Below are positions 9,215-16,795 of a stretch of 38,823 bases of DNA, one piece after another. Position numbers and translations under genes: made by a program. Source of the DNA: Planctomycetota bacterium (GTDB lineage Bacteria; Planctomycetota; UBA1135; UBA2386); assembly GCA_021776805.1 (NCBI GenBank), contig JAJFFD010000152.1, positions 1 to 38,823 on the forward strand, given 5' to 3'. Every line of letters starts with the position of its first letter. The stretch's first letter is position 1. A model generated the notes under the pieces. The model did not search any database, was not told where the DNA came from, and saw nothing but the letters and a program-made list of their open reading frames with translations.

Positions 9215-10249
9215 TCAACGACCGAGCAAAGGAGCTAGCACATCCTTGATGGCTTCGCCAATCAAACGATGGCCATCCGGATTGGGATGGATATGGTCCG
9301 CGAAGAAGTACTCCTTGCGCGCCTTCTTGAATCGCGGCGGTAGGAGCTTGGGGAGGTCCACGATGGGCAGAGCGTGTTTACTGGCATACTCGCGCAGAAG
9401 CGCGATATGGTCGCCAAATCCCGCGTAGATCGGCACCAGCAGAACCAGCTGGATCTGGTTCTCAGCGCAGTACTCCCGCGCCAGATCCAAGGCATAGCGG
9501 CGATCCTCCTCCGGCACCCGCAGTCGGGTCGGGTTGGGCAGGAACTTGGCGTCCGGGTCGGGCCCACTAGACTGCAGGAGAAAGCGGAAGAAGTTGCTGT
9601 GGCTAGTGAGGAACCAGACCACCGACATGGCGGCGCTGTTGCGTACTTCAAAGAGCTCCCGGTCCGTGAGCCCCGCCTCGTCCTTGCGGTCGTTTCCCGC
9701 CCGATCGTGCAGTTTCGCGACCTTCAAGAAGTCGTTGAAGCCGAAGTAGTACAGCACCATGTCCGGATCGAACTGGGCGCTGCGATGACGCAGATACTGA
9801 GCCCCCTGAATGGACGAATAGGCCGGTACGCCGGCATTGAGCACGCGCACCTGCTGTTCCCCCCCGGCGAGATTCAATTCGGTTTCAAGGACAGCTGAGT
9901 AGCACTGCTCGTAGTCGACCTGGTCACCGAAGGTGGAAGATTCCCCCAGGCTGAGAATGCGGAACTCGTCGGCAGGCTTGGCCGGGACCTCCGGCCCGCG
10001 CAGGCCAACTCCGTTGATCCAGGGCACAGCGTTCTCGTCCTCCGCATAGGGGCGCAGGCTCCAGAAGAGGAGCTGATCATGCTGCCCGAATCTCTCGATC
10101 TCGCCGCCCTCCACCATTTGATGCGGGCCCGGAAACTCACCGAAGAGGTACGAAGCGCCCTCCAGGGCCGCGCAAAGGAAAAGGACGGAGCCGAGCCCCA
10201 AGGCCAACTTGGCCCCCAGTCGCGTCTTCCTCGGCTTGTCTTTCGCCAT
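9215..10249 (-). CDS. SGNH/GDSL hydrolase, membrane-anchored
   Basis: A 344-residue SGNH-fold esterase or acyltransferase-like protein. I use the ATG at 10249 (MAKDKPRKTRLGAKLALGLG), which gives a basic n-region and one hydrophobic anchor near residues 15-35. Block I is SLGESSTFGD with nucleophile Ser104; block III is FGFND (Gly170, Asn172); block V is DHIHPNPDGH with Asp318 and His321. This arrangement is seen in enzymes adding or removing O-acetyl groups on cell-surface sugars. It is the first gene of the operon with sulfotransferase, SDR and DprE1-like oxidase. It diverges from the gamma-glutamyltransferase gene across a 90-bp spacer. Confidence 0.85.
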   Translation of the reverse strand: MAKDKPRKTRLGAKLALGLGSVLFLCAALEGASYLFGEFPGPHQMVEGGEIERFGQHDQLLFWSLRPYAEDENAVPWINGVGLRGPEVPAKPADEFRILSLGESSTFGDQVDYEQCYSAVLETELNLAGGEQQVRVLNAGVPAYSSIQGAQYLRHRSAQFDPDMVLYYFGFNDFLKVAKLHDRAGNDRKDEAGLTDRELFEVRNSAAMSVVWFLTSHSNFFRFLLQSSGPDPDAKFLPNPTRLRVPEEDRRYALDLAREYCAENQIQLVLLVPIYAGFGDHIALLREYASKHALPIVDLPKLLPPRFKKARKEYFFADHIHPNPDGHRLIGEAIKDVLAPLLGR

Positions 10250-10298
10250 GCTCACCGCCTGGAGGATAGCTCCTCGTATCGCTGCAGGCACTGGGATG

Positions 10299-10307
10299 TG
10301 CTCTAAT
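10299..10307 (+). promoter_or_regulatory. Possible extended -10 promoter for the gamma-glutamyltransferase gene
   Basis: TG-C-TCTAAT matches an extended -10 element (five of six bases to TATAAT plus the TGn). Initiation near 10314 would leave a leader of about 26 nt before the ATG at 10340, which has GGAG at about 8 nt spacing. No clear -35 is visible. Consensus rules from model bacteria may not hold in this organism. Confidence 0.35.
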
Positions 10308-10339
10308 CCGCTCCTCCTCGGAAGCCACGGAGCCAGACC

Positions 10340-12016
10340 ATGCTGAGACGATCACTCGCCCTCCTTCTCGTCACCGCCCTCGCCTTCACGAGCGCCCTGG
10401 TCGCACAAGATCGTCGCGATGTCAGCGGTGATCTCGGCGTCGTCGCATCTTCCTCACCGGATGCATCGGATCTGGGGGCGGCGATCATGGAGCGCGGCGG
10501 CAACGCGGTGGACGCGGCCATCGCCACAGCCTTCGCCATGGCGGTCACCCACCCCACGGCGGGCAATATCGGCGGTGGCGGCTTCATGCTCATCTACCCG
10601 GATGATGGCAGCCCCCCGGTCTTCATCGACTATCGGGAGAAGGCCCCCCTGAGCTCCACCCCTGACATGTATGCGGAGGGCGGCAGCCGCAAGACCCACC
10701 GCTACGTGGGGGTCCCCGGCACGGTCCGCGGCCTCGCCCTCGCCCACGAGATCTATGGCAGCCTCAGCTGGAAGCAACTGGTCGAACCGGCAGTCAAGCT
10801 GGCCGCCGAAGGCTTCGTCATGAACGAAGGCCTGGCCCGCTCGCTCTCGGGCGCCCTTCGCAGCTCCAGCAATGAGGAGTTCATGCGCGTCTACGGCAAG
10901 AAGGACGGTAGCGCCTGGCAGGCCGGCGACCGCCTGAAGCTCCCCGACCTGGCCGCGACCCTGCAGCGCATCGCCGATCACGGCAGGGATGGCTTCTACA
11001 AGGGCAAGACCGCCGAACTCTTCGCAGCCGAGATGGAACGAGGCGGCGGCTATGTCACCCGTGAAGATCTAGCCCGCTATCGCGCCCGAGTTCGGGTGCC
11101 GATCCGCTTCTCCTATCGCGGCTACGAGATCTTCAGCGCCCCACCGCCGAGCTCCGGCGGCATCACCCTGGCACAGATGCTGCAGATCTTGGAGCTCTAT
11201 GACCTGCGCGCTATGGGCCGTTGGTCCAGCGAAACCAACCACCTGATCATCGAAGCCATGCGTCGGGGCTATGCGAACCGAGCGCAGTATCTGGGCGACA
11301 CGGACTTCGTCGACATCCCGGACTTCCTGACCAGCAAGGACTTCGCCAAGGAACTCGCCGAGAGCATCGATCCACAGCAGGCAACTGCCAGCGAGAAGCT
11401 CGGCCCACCCATCGCCATGGCCGGAGAGAGTCGGGAGACCACTCACTTCAGCGTGGTCGATCGTCGTGGCATGGCGGTCTCCAATACCTACACCCTCGAA
11501 GCCGGCTACGGCTCAGGGGTCGTCGTCACCGGCGCTGGCTTCCTGCTCAACAACGAGATGGGTGACTTCAACCCTCAGCCAGGCGTCACCAATCGTCGCG
11601 GCACCATCGGCACGCCAGCCAATCTCATCGTCCCCGAGAAGCGCATGTTGAGCTCCATGACCCCCACCATCGTCGCCAAGGCCGGCCGCCCCTATCTGGT
11701 GACCGGCAGCCCCGGCGGACGAACGATCATCAACACAGTGCTCTGCGTCGTGATCAATGTGCTCGACTTCGAGATGGATCTACGCGATGCCATCGATGCA
11801 CCGCGCACGGATCACGAGTGGTTCCCGGAGCGGGTACGCTTCATGGGTGCCGCGGACGCGGCGCATGCGGAGATGGTGAAGGAGCTGCAGACCATCGGGC
11901 ATGAGATTCAGCCCTCGCGCGGGCAGGGTGATGCCAACTCGATTCTCCTCACTGGTGATGGTGCACGGGCGACCGCGGACAGTCGCTGGGGCGGAGCTGC
12001 GGCGGCGAAGAAGTAG
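10340..12016 (+). CDS. ggt: Gamma-glutamyltransferase, exported
   Basis: Ntn-hydrolase that cleaves or transfers the gamma-glutamyl group of glutathione and related compounds in the periplasm. It has 558 residues including a signal peptide (1-22, ending LVAQ). It is made as one chain that autocleaves before a conserved Thr; the motif ETTHFSVVD places this at Thr367. Other family marks are GNAVDAAIAT (54-63), GGGGF (78-82), PPPSSGGI (268-275), LSSMTPT (437-443) and TGSPGG (455-460). The start is supported by CGGAG about 8 nt upstream of the ATG. Both subunit regions are intact. It converges on the serine hydrolase gene with only 4 bp between stop codons. Confidence 0.95.
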   Translation: MLRRSLALLLVTALAFTSALVAQDRRDVSGDLGVVASSSPDASDLGAAIMERGGNAVDAAIATAFAMAVTHPTAGNIGGGGFMLIYPDDGSPPVFIDYREKAPLSSTPDMYAEGGSRKTHRYVGVPGTVRGLALAHEIYGSLSWKQLVEPAVKLAAEGFVMNEGLARSLSGALRSSSNEEFMRVYGKKDGSAWQAGDRLKLPDLAATLQRIADHGRDGFYKGKTAELFAAEMERGGGYVTREDLARYRARVRVPIRFSYRGYEIFSAPPPSSGGITLAQMLQILELYDLRAMGRWSSETNHLIIEAMRRGYANRAQYLGDTDFVDIPDFLTSKDFAKELAESIDPQQATASEKLGPPIAMAGESRETTHFSVVDRRGMAVSNTYTLEAGYGSGVVVTGAGFLLNNEMGDFNPQPGVTNRRGTIGTPANLIVPEKRMLSSMTPTIVAKAGRPYLVTGSPGGRTIINTVLCVVINVLDFEMDLRDAIDAPRTDHEWFPERVRFMGAADAAHAEMVKELQTIGHEIQPSRGQGDANSILLTGDGARATADSRWGGAAAAKK

Positions 12017-12030
12017 GGCGCTAGTTCTTC
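12007..12030. terminator. Inverted repeat pairing the stop codons of two convergent genes
   Basis: GAAGAA-G-TAG (12007-12016) faces CTA-G-TTCTTC (12021-12030) across the 4-nt loop GGCG. The stem is nine pairs with one G-G mismatch. TAG is the stop of the gamma-glutamyltransferase gene; CTA is the stop of the serine hydrolase gene on the other strand. AT-rich and without a U-tract, so only a weak candidate bidirectional terminator. Confidence 0.35.
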
Positions 12031-13523
12031 CGGTTGAACCTGCCCACTCCGGGCATGACAATCTGGTCGACTTGTGGGCTCACTCCCGGGTTGAAGCGCA
12101 GTTGGGGCGCCGAAATACTAAGGAACAAGTCTCCGCGCCAGTCGACGGAAAAGGCGCCAGGTCCTGAACTGTGCAGAACGCCCCGGCGTCCGAGAAGATC
12201 GATCTCGAGCCGGCCTTCTCGCAGAATCAGCGTCAGCTCACCGTAAAGATTGCTGCTGAAACTGCCCGGGTATCGCGGCAAGGTCTCGCGATCAATTGCC
12301 CAACTGCCTGAGGGAGCCTGAAAGCTGTTCATGCTCATGGTCGATTCCATGCTCTGCCAGAGTTTGCGGAAGGCCTTGCTCGCAGGCTCGGGATCACGGT
12401 CCAGGAAGGCATCGACGACTCGATAGGCCATGGCGTGTGGGAGACCGATGTTGAGCGCGTTGCTGAGTACGACGACTCCGAGTTCCAAATCGGGGATCAG
12501 AATCATCGCTGCGTGCATGGAGTCGGTCTGACCACTGTGCTCGACGATTCGCAGGCCATAGTAGTCGTGTAGGAACCAGCCCAGCCCGTAGGCGCGGTTT
12601 TGGGAGAAGGGCATGATCGAGCCGTAACCTCCCGCGGCTGGAATCGCGATCTGCGGCTCGAACATCTCTGCGACGAAGACCTCATCCAGAATCTGCACTC
12701 CATCCAGGTCGCCTTCGTTGAGCATCATGCGCATGAACTGCGTCATGTCCTGCGCAGTCGAGTACATGGAACCGCCGGGACCGCAGTTGTGTAGATCTAC
12801 GGCCTCGACCGCCTGCCAAGAACCATCGACGCGAAAATGCGCGCTGGCCACGTTCTCGAGGCGGTCCAGGCCGACCAATCCGGGCGAGCTCCGCTCCATT
12901 CCCAGCGGCTGGAGAATCCTCTCACGCAGAAACTCGTCCCAGCTGTGCTCGCTCACCTGCGGAATCACCTCTCCCGCCGCCAGGAACATGATGTTGTTGT
13001 AGAGAAACTGTTTACCCGGCTGATTGACGGCGGCGAGGAAGGGGACCTTTTCCAAGACCTGATCGCGAGACCAACCGTTGCCCCAGAAGACAAGGTTGTT
13101 CGCGTTCACCCCGCTTCGGTGGGACAGGAGATCCCGAGTTGTAAGTGAATCGTCGAGCCTGGCGTTCACGAAGCGGAGGTCTTGCTTGTACTCGGTCACG
13201 GGTCGATCGAGATCCAAGACACCTTCTTCTACCAGCAGCATCATGCAGGCGGCGGTAAAGGACTTGGTGATGGAGCCGATGGCAAAAACCGTCTCCACAT
13301 CGACCCTGTCCTGCTCACCGACCTCGCGCACCCCATAGCTCTCGGCCCAGACGATCCGATCGTCCTTGACGACCGCGACGCTGGCACCGGGGATGCCCCA
13401 GTTGTCGAAGATCGTCCGAAGGTCTGCATCGATTTTCTGCCAGGCAGGATCCTGTGCAGGCAGGGACGGATGCGCGAAAAGTACGAGTATTGAGAGGGCA
13501 GATGCGAGAGAGGGCAAGTTCAT
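12021..13523 (-). CDS. Serine hydrolase, class C beta-lactamase / esterase family
   Basis: A 500-residue exported penicillin-binding-protein-like hydrolase. The signal peptide is MNLPSLASALSILVLFAHPS, cleaved near LPAQ (21-24). The catalytic S-x-x-K is SITK (Ser84, Lys87), the Y-x-N motif is YNN in QFLYNNIMF, and the third motif is HSG in VEHSGQTDS. About 120 C-terminal residues form an extra beta-rich domain, common in these proteins. The start at 13523 has GGAGG directly upstream. The frame stays open to 13832, but that part is antisense to the methyltransferase gene. Substrates range from esters to D-amino-acid peptides; true beta-lactamase activity is not implied. Confidence 0.88.
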   Translation of the reverse strand: MNLPSLASALSILVLFAHPSLPAQDPAWQKIDADLRTIFDNWGIPGASVAVVKDDRIVWAESYGVREVGEQDRVDVETVFAIGSITKSFTAACMMLLVEEGVLDLDRPVTEYKQDLRFVNARLDDSLTTRDLLSHRSGVNANNLVFWGNGWSRDQVLEKVPFLAAVNQPGKQFLYNNIMFLAAGEVIPQVSEHSWDEFLRERILQPLGMERSSPGLVGLDRLENVASAHFRVDGSWQAVEAVDLHNCGPGGSMYSTAQDMTQFMRMMLNEGDLDGVQILDEVFVAEMFEPQIAIPAAGGYGSIMPFSQNRAYGLGWFLHDYYGLRIVEHSGQTDSMHAAMILIPDLELGVVVLSNALNIGLPHAMAYRVVDAFLDRDPEPASKAFRKLWQSMESTMSMNSFQAPSGSWAIDRETLPRYPGSFSSNLYGELTLILREGRLEIDLLGRRGVLHSSGPGAFSVDWRGDLFLSISAPQLRFNPGVSPQVDQIVMPGVGRFNRKN

Positions 13524-13634
13524 GGCCTCCGGGTAGACAAAACCTTGGGAGCGATGTCGAGTGCCGCCCCAATTAATCCAGGCGCTTGAATCAGGGTGAC
13601 GAATGCCTGGAACATCGTTGATGATCCTGCTGCG

Positions 13635-14228
13635 ATGAAAGAACACTCCCCCTCCGCCGAACGCAATCGCCATGAGATCCTGCCCGTGCTCCGCGAGGTC
13701 CTGCCAACAGAGGGCAGGGTCCTGGAGATCGCCTGCGGCAGCGGACAACACGCCATCCACTTCGCCGCAGAGTTCCCCGGCCTTTCTTGGCAGCCGAGCG
13801 ACATCGACCCGATCGCCTTGAAGAGTAGCCATGCATATGTCGCGGAAGCCAACCTTCCAAACCTACACGAGCCCATCGAACTGAACGTCTGCAGTGAGGA
13901 TTGGCAGGTCACCGAGCTCGACGCGGTTCTCGCCATCAACATGCTGCACATCTCGCCCTGGGAAGCCTGCCTCGGTCTCATGCAGGGAGCTGCGCGGGCA
14001 CTTCTCCCCGGGGGCAAGCTCTATCTCTATGGGGCCTACATCCAGGCGGGAGTGCCGACCATGCCGAGCAACCAAGACTTCGACGCGGATCTTCGCGAGC
14101 GCAACCCGGCCTGGGGTCTGCGCAAGCTCGAGGATGTCGTGGCCGTCGCCAGCGATCAGGGGCTACACATTCGCGAAGCCAGACCCATGCCGAACAACAA
14201 CCTCTCGCTCATCTTCGACCGAGACTGA
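13635..14228 (+). CDS. SAM-dependent methyltransferase-like protein, DUF938 family
   Basis: A 197-residue class I methyltransferase-fold protein. The family signatures are HSPSAERNRHEIL near the N-terminus, the glycine-rich SAM loop VLEIACGSGQH, WQPSDID, and LPGGKLYLYG in strand 5. These match the DUF938 group, whose physiological substrate is not established as far as I know. I choose the ATG at 13635 (MKEHSPSAERN) because family members start just before SPSAERN; an in-frame ATG at 13596 would add 13 residues. It diverges from the serine hydrolase gene (13523). No Shine-Dalgarno is obvious. Confidence 0.8.
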   Translation: MKEHSPSAERNRHEILPVLREVLPTEGRVLEIACGSGQHAIHFAAEFPGLSWQPSDIDPIALKSSHAYVAEANLPNLHEPIELNVCSEDWQVTELDAVLAINMLHISPWEACLGLMQGAARALLPGGKLYLYGAYIQAGVPTMPSNQDFDADLRERNPAWGLRKLEDVVAVASDQGLHIREARPMPNNNLSLIFDRD

Positions 14229-14309
14229 GCACTCCGAGGCCAGCCATTCTTCCTTCGGCTGCCAAGAGCCCTATGCTCAGCCCTGGATGCCCAACTCTTC
14301 GCAAACGCC

Positions 14310-15698
14310 ATGATCAGCACACGCAGCTTCCAAGCATTCTCGATTCTTGCCAGCCTCTTTTGCCTGGGGACTGCCGACCTGCTCGCTCAATCCGGCGCTG
14401 GCAATTGGCCGCAGTTTCGTGGCCCGCAGGCCTCCGGGATCAGTAACGGACCGGCGACTGCTACTGCGTGGAATGTGGAGAAGGGCGAGAACATCGCGTG
14501 GCAGACCAAAATCCCGGGCATGGGTCACTCCAGCCCTGTGGTCTGGGGTGATCGAGTCTTCGTCACCACAGCCGTCGCCACCAAGGGTGAGACCGAATTA
14601 TCCAGCCTCTTCGGTTCACCGGGCTACGGCGCCGGCGAATCCGTGGCAGACGAGGGCGAGCAGGCATTCATGCTCATCTGCCTCGACAAGAAGGACGGCA
14701 AGGTCCTTTGGCAGAAGACTGCCAAGCAAGCCGTTCCCGAAGCCAAGCGTCATCCGAAGGCGAGTCATGCCAACCCGACTCCGGCCTGTGACAGCATGCG
14801 CGTCCTGGTCTCCTTTGGTTCCGAGGGTCTGTTCTGCTTCGATCACGCGGGCGAACTGCTCTGGGAGCGGGACTTCGGCTTCATCAACTCAGGAGCTCCT
14901 GGACACCCGGACAAGGGAGGCTACCAGTGGGGCTTTGCGAGTTCGCCGGTCTTGGATGCTGACCGGGTCTACGTCCAGATCGATCACGAGGGCGATTCTT
15001 TTGTGGCCGCCCTGAACATCGAGAATGGCGAGGAGATCTGGCGTGTCGCACGGGAAGAAGATTCCACCTGGTCGACACCAACGGTCTACGAGTCCCTGGA
15101 GGAGGGCCAGTCCCAACTCATTCTCAACGGCTACAAGCACATCGGCGGCTACGATCTGGAGACCGGAGAGGAGCGATGGAAGACCTCCGGTGGCGGCGAT
15201 GTTCCGGTTCCCACACCGGTGATCGCCCACGAGATGATCTACCTGACCAGTGCTCATGGTCGATCCGCTCCCATCCGCGCCGTCGATATCAGCGCGGTTG
15301 AAGAGTTTGGAATGGACCCGGAGGAAGAGGACTACCTCATCTGGATCCAACCCCGACGGGGCATCTACATGCAGACACCCCTGGTCTGGGAGGACATCCT
15401 CTACTGCTGCAGCGATGGCGGCATCCTCTCGGCCTACGACGCCATGACCGGTGAGAACATCTACCGCAAGCGCATCGGCGGCGGCGGCACGGGCTTCTCA
15501 GGTTCGGCAGTTGCTTCCGCAGGCAAACTCTACTTCTCCGGGGAGAGCGGTGAGATCTTCGTGGTGCAGGCCGGTCCCGAGTTCAAACTCCTGGCCACCA
15601 ACGAGATGGGCGAGAACTGCATGGCGACGCCAGCGATCTCAGATGGCTACCTCCTGATCCGCACCAGGCAGCATCTGGTGGCCATCAGCCCGAACTAG
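14310..15698 (+). CDS. PQQ-like beta-propeller repeat protein, exported
   Basis: A 462-residue exported propeller protein. The signal peptide spans about residues 1-26 (ending LLAQ) and the mature part opens with NWPQFRGP, a hallmark of a large family of secreted planctomycete-type proteins. Propeller blades carry repeats such as SPVVWGDRVFVTT, LDKKDGKVLWQKT, LNIENGEEIWRV, YDLETGEERWKT and YDAMTGENIYRK, each with the D-x-x-T/N-G-x-x-x-W pattern of PQQ-type propellers. There are no quinoprotein dehydrogenase catalytic motifs, so a binding or scaffold role is likelier than oxidoreduction. It is followed after 22 bp by the glyoxalase-fold gene, probably in one transcript. Confidence 0.85.
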   Translation: MISTRSFQAFSILASLFCLGTADLLAQSGAGNWPQFRGPQASGISNGPATATAWNVEKGENIAWQTKIPGMGHSSPVVWGDRVFVTTAVATKGETELSSLFGSPGYGAGESVADEGEQAFMLICLDKKDGKVLWQKTAKQAVPEAKRHPKASHANPTPACDSMRVLVSFGSEGLFCFDHAGELLWERDFGFINSGAPGHPDKGGYQWGFASSPVLDADRVYVQIDHEGDSFVAALNIENGEEIWRVAREEDSTWSTPTVYESLEEGQSQLILNGYKHIGGYDLETGEERWKTSGGGDVPVPTPVIAHEMIYLTSAHGRSAPIRAVDISAVEEFGMDPEEEDYLIWIQPRRGIYMQTPLVWEDILYCCSDGGILSAYDAMTGENIYRKRIGGGGTGFSGSAVASAGKLYFSGESGEIFVVQAGPEFKLLATNEMGENCMATPAISDGYLLIRTRQHLVAISPN

Positions 15699-15720
15699 CA
15701 CAAACCCAGGAGACTGACCC

Positions 15721-16170
15721 ATGCCTGTTCAATCGATCCCCGAGGGCTATCACAGCGTGACCCCCTACCTCATCGTCAAGGACGTTCGCGTCCTCATCGA
15801 CTTCATGGAGAAGGCACTCGATGCAGAGGTTCGCGAGTGCCTCGAACTCCCCGATGGGACGATCAAGCACGCCGAAGTCGTCGTCGGCAACTCGCCGATC
15901 ATGATGGGTCAGGCGCAGACCACCTGGCCCGCCTTGCCCTGCATGAATTACCTCTACGTGGAGGACGCGGATGCTGCCTTCAAGAAGGCTTTGACAGCCG
16001 GCGCAGAGGCGGTGCAAGAACCCAAAGATGAGTTCTATGGGGATCGTAACGGCGGGGTGAAAGACCCCAGTGGCAACTACTGGTGGTTTGGCACGCGCAT
16101 AGAAGATGTGTCGCCAGAGGAGATGAAGCGGCGCTTCGCCAAGATGATCGAGGAGAAGTTCGGAGGCTGA
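15721..16170 (+). CDS. VOC superfamily protein, PhnB/glyoxalase-like
   Basis: A 149-residue cytoplasmic protein of the vicinal oxygen chelate fold, with two beta-alpha-beta-beta-beta units: SVTPYLIVKDVRVLIDFMEK (first unit) and MNYLYVEDADAAFKKALTAG (second). FYGDRNGGVKDPSGNYWW is the PhnB-type end motif. It starts after a clear AGGAG (15709-15713) eight nucleotides before the ATG. The family includes metalloenzymes and resistance or binding proteins, so the ligand cannot be assigned. Its stop codon sits in a hairpin shared with the convergent lipoprotein gene. Confidence 0.85.
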   Translation: MPVQSIPEGYHSVTPYLIVKDVRVLIDFMEKALDAEVRECLELPDGTIKHAEVVVGNSPIMMGQAQTTWPALPCMNYLYVEDADAAFKKALTAGAEAVQEPKDEFYGDRNGGVKDPSGNYWWFGTRIEDVSPEEMKRRFAKMIEEKFGG

Positions 16171-16184
16171 GGAATCAGCCCCCG
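16161..16184. terminator. Bidirectional hairpin at convergent stop codons with GNRA-type loop
   Basis: CGGAGGCTGA (16161-16170) faces TCAGCCCCCG (16175-16184) across GGAA. Nine of ten positions pair, with one A-C mismatch. The loop GGAA is a GNRA tetraloop in the plus-strand RNA. The TGA of the VOC gene and the TGA of the convergent lipoprotein gene pair with each other. GC-rich, but with no U-tract downstream. Confidence 0.45.
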
Positions 16185-16789
16185 AAGGGCATGATCTCCA
16201 GGCTGCTGATGTAGGCCTCCGCCTGTTCGCGGAGGTCCGCGAGCCCCATGCCCGGCGTCGATCGCTCGGAGAAATCGACCCAGATCCCCATGCTGGGATC
16301 CTCAGGATGCAGAAAGATCCGGCCGTAGGATTCCATGAGCATGAACTCGCCGGCGTAGCCCGGCACCTCATGGTCCTCACTCTTCGCATGACTACGCAGA
16401 GCGAAGCTGCCGAGACTCGGGTCGACGCTCACCTCGAGTTCGAGTAAGCGAAAGCGCTCGTCTGCAAACTCCGTGGCGATGCGCTCTTGCATCGCGGCGC
16501 GAAAGGCTTCGACATCGACAAACTCAGTCGCCTCCTCCCAGGAGAGTAGCCAGGCACCGCGAGTGCCAAACTCGTCCGAGCCAGGCTGGAAGAACACCAG
16601 ATTCTGCGGCGTGTGTCGAACCACCAACCAACCCTTGTCCTGTGGCGGCGAGACCGCTGCACCAACGAGCTCGTAGCGCTGGTCAGGTATGGCTGCCGGC
16701 GGCGGGCCTGGTTGAGAGCTGCAGGCGAGCAGCGTGCCCAAAATCAGGTAGAGGAGAGTGCGCTGAGAATAGAACATGGTGGAATGCAC
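16175..16789 (-). CDS. Putative lipoprotein of unknown function
   Basis: A 204-residue protein I do not recognise. It has a lipoprotein signal: hydrophobic stretch LLYLILGTLLAC with lipid-attachment Cys23, followed by SSQPGPPPAAIP, a flexible tether. The rest is alpha/beta-like with PPQDKGWLVVRHTPQNLVFF and a C-terminal helix, hinting at a small surface-attached domain. An alternative start is Met5 (16777). It lies 6 bp after the beta-helix gene and is probably cotranscribed with it. It converges on the VOC gene with a 4-bp spacer. Confidence 0.7.
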   Translation of the reverse strand: MHSTMFYSQRTLLYLILGTLLACSSQPGPPPAAIPDQRYELVGAAVSPPQDKGWLVVRHTPQNLVFFQPGSDEFGTRGAWLLSWEEATEFVDVEAFRAAMQERIATEFADERFRLLELEVSVDPSLGSFALRSHAKSEDHEVPGYAGEFMLMESYGRIFLHPEDPSMGIWVDFSERSTPGMGLADLREQAEAYISSLEIMPFGG

Positions 16790-16795
16790 TTGGCT

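Noticed and set aside
13524..13832. N-terminal extension of the serine hydrolase
   Set aside because: It is antisense to the methyltransferase gene, and the signal peptide plus GGAGG support the start at 13523.
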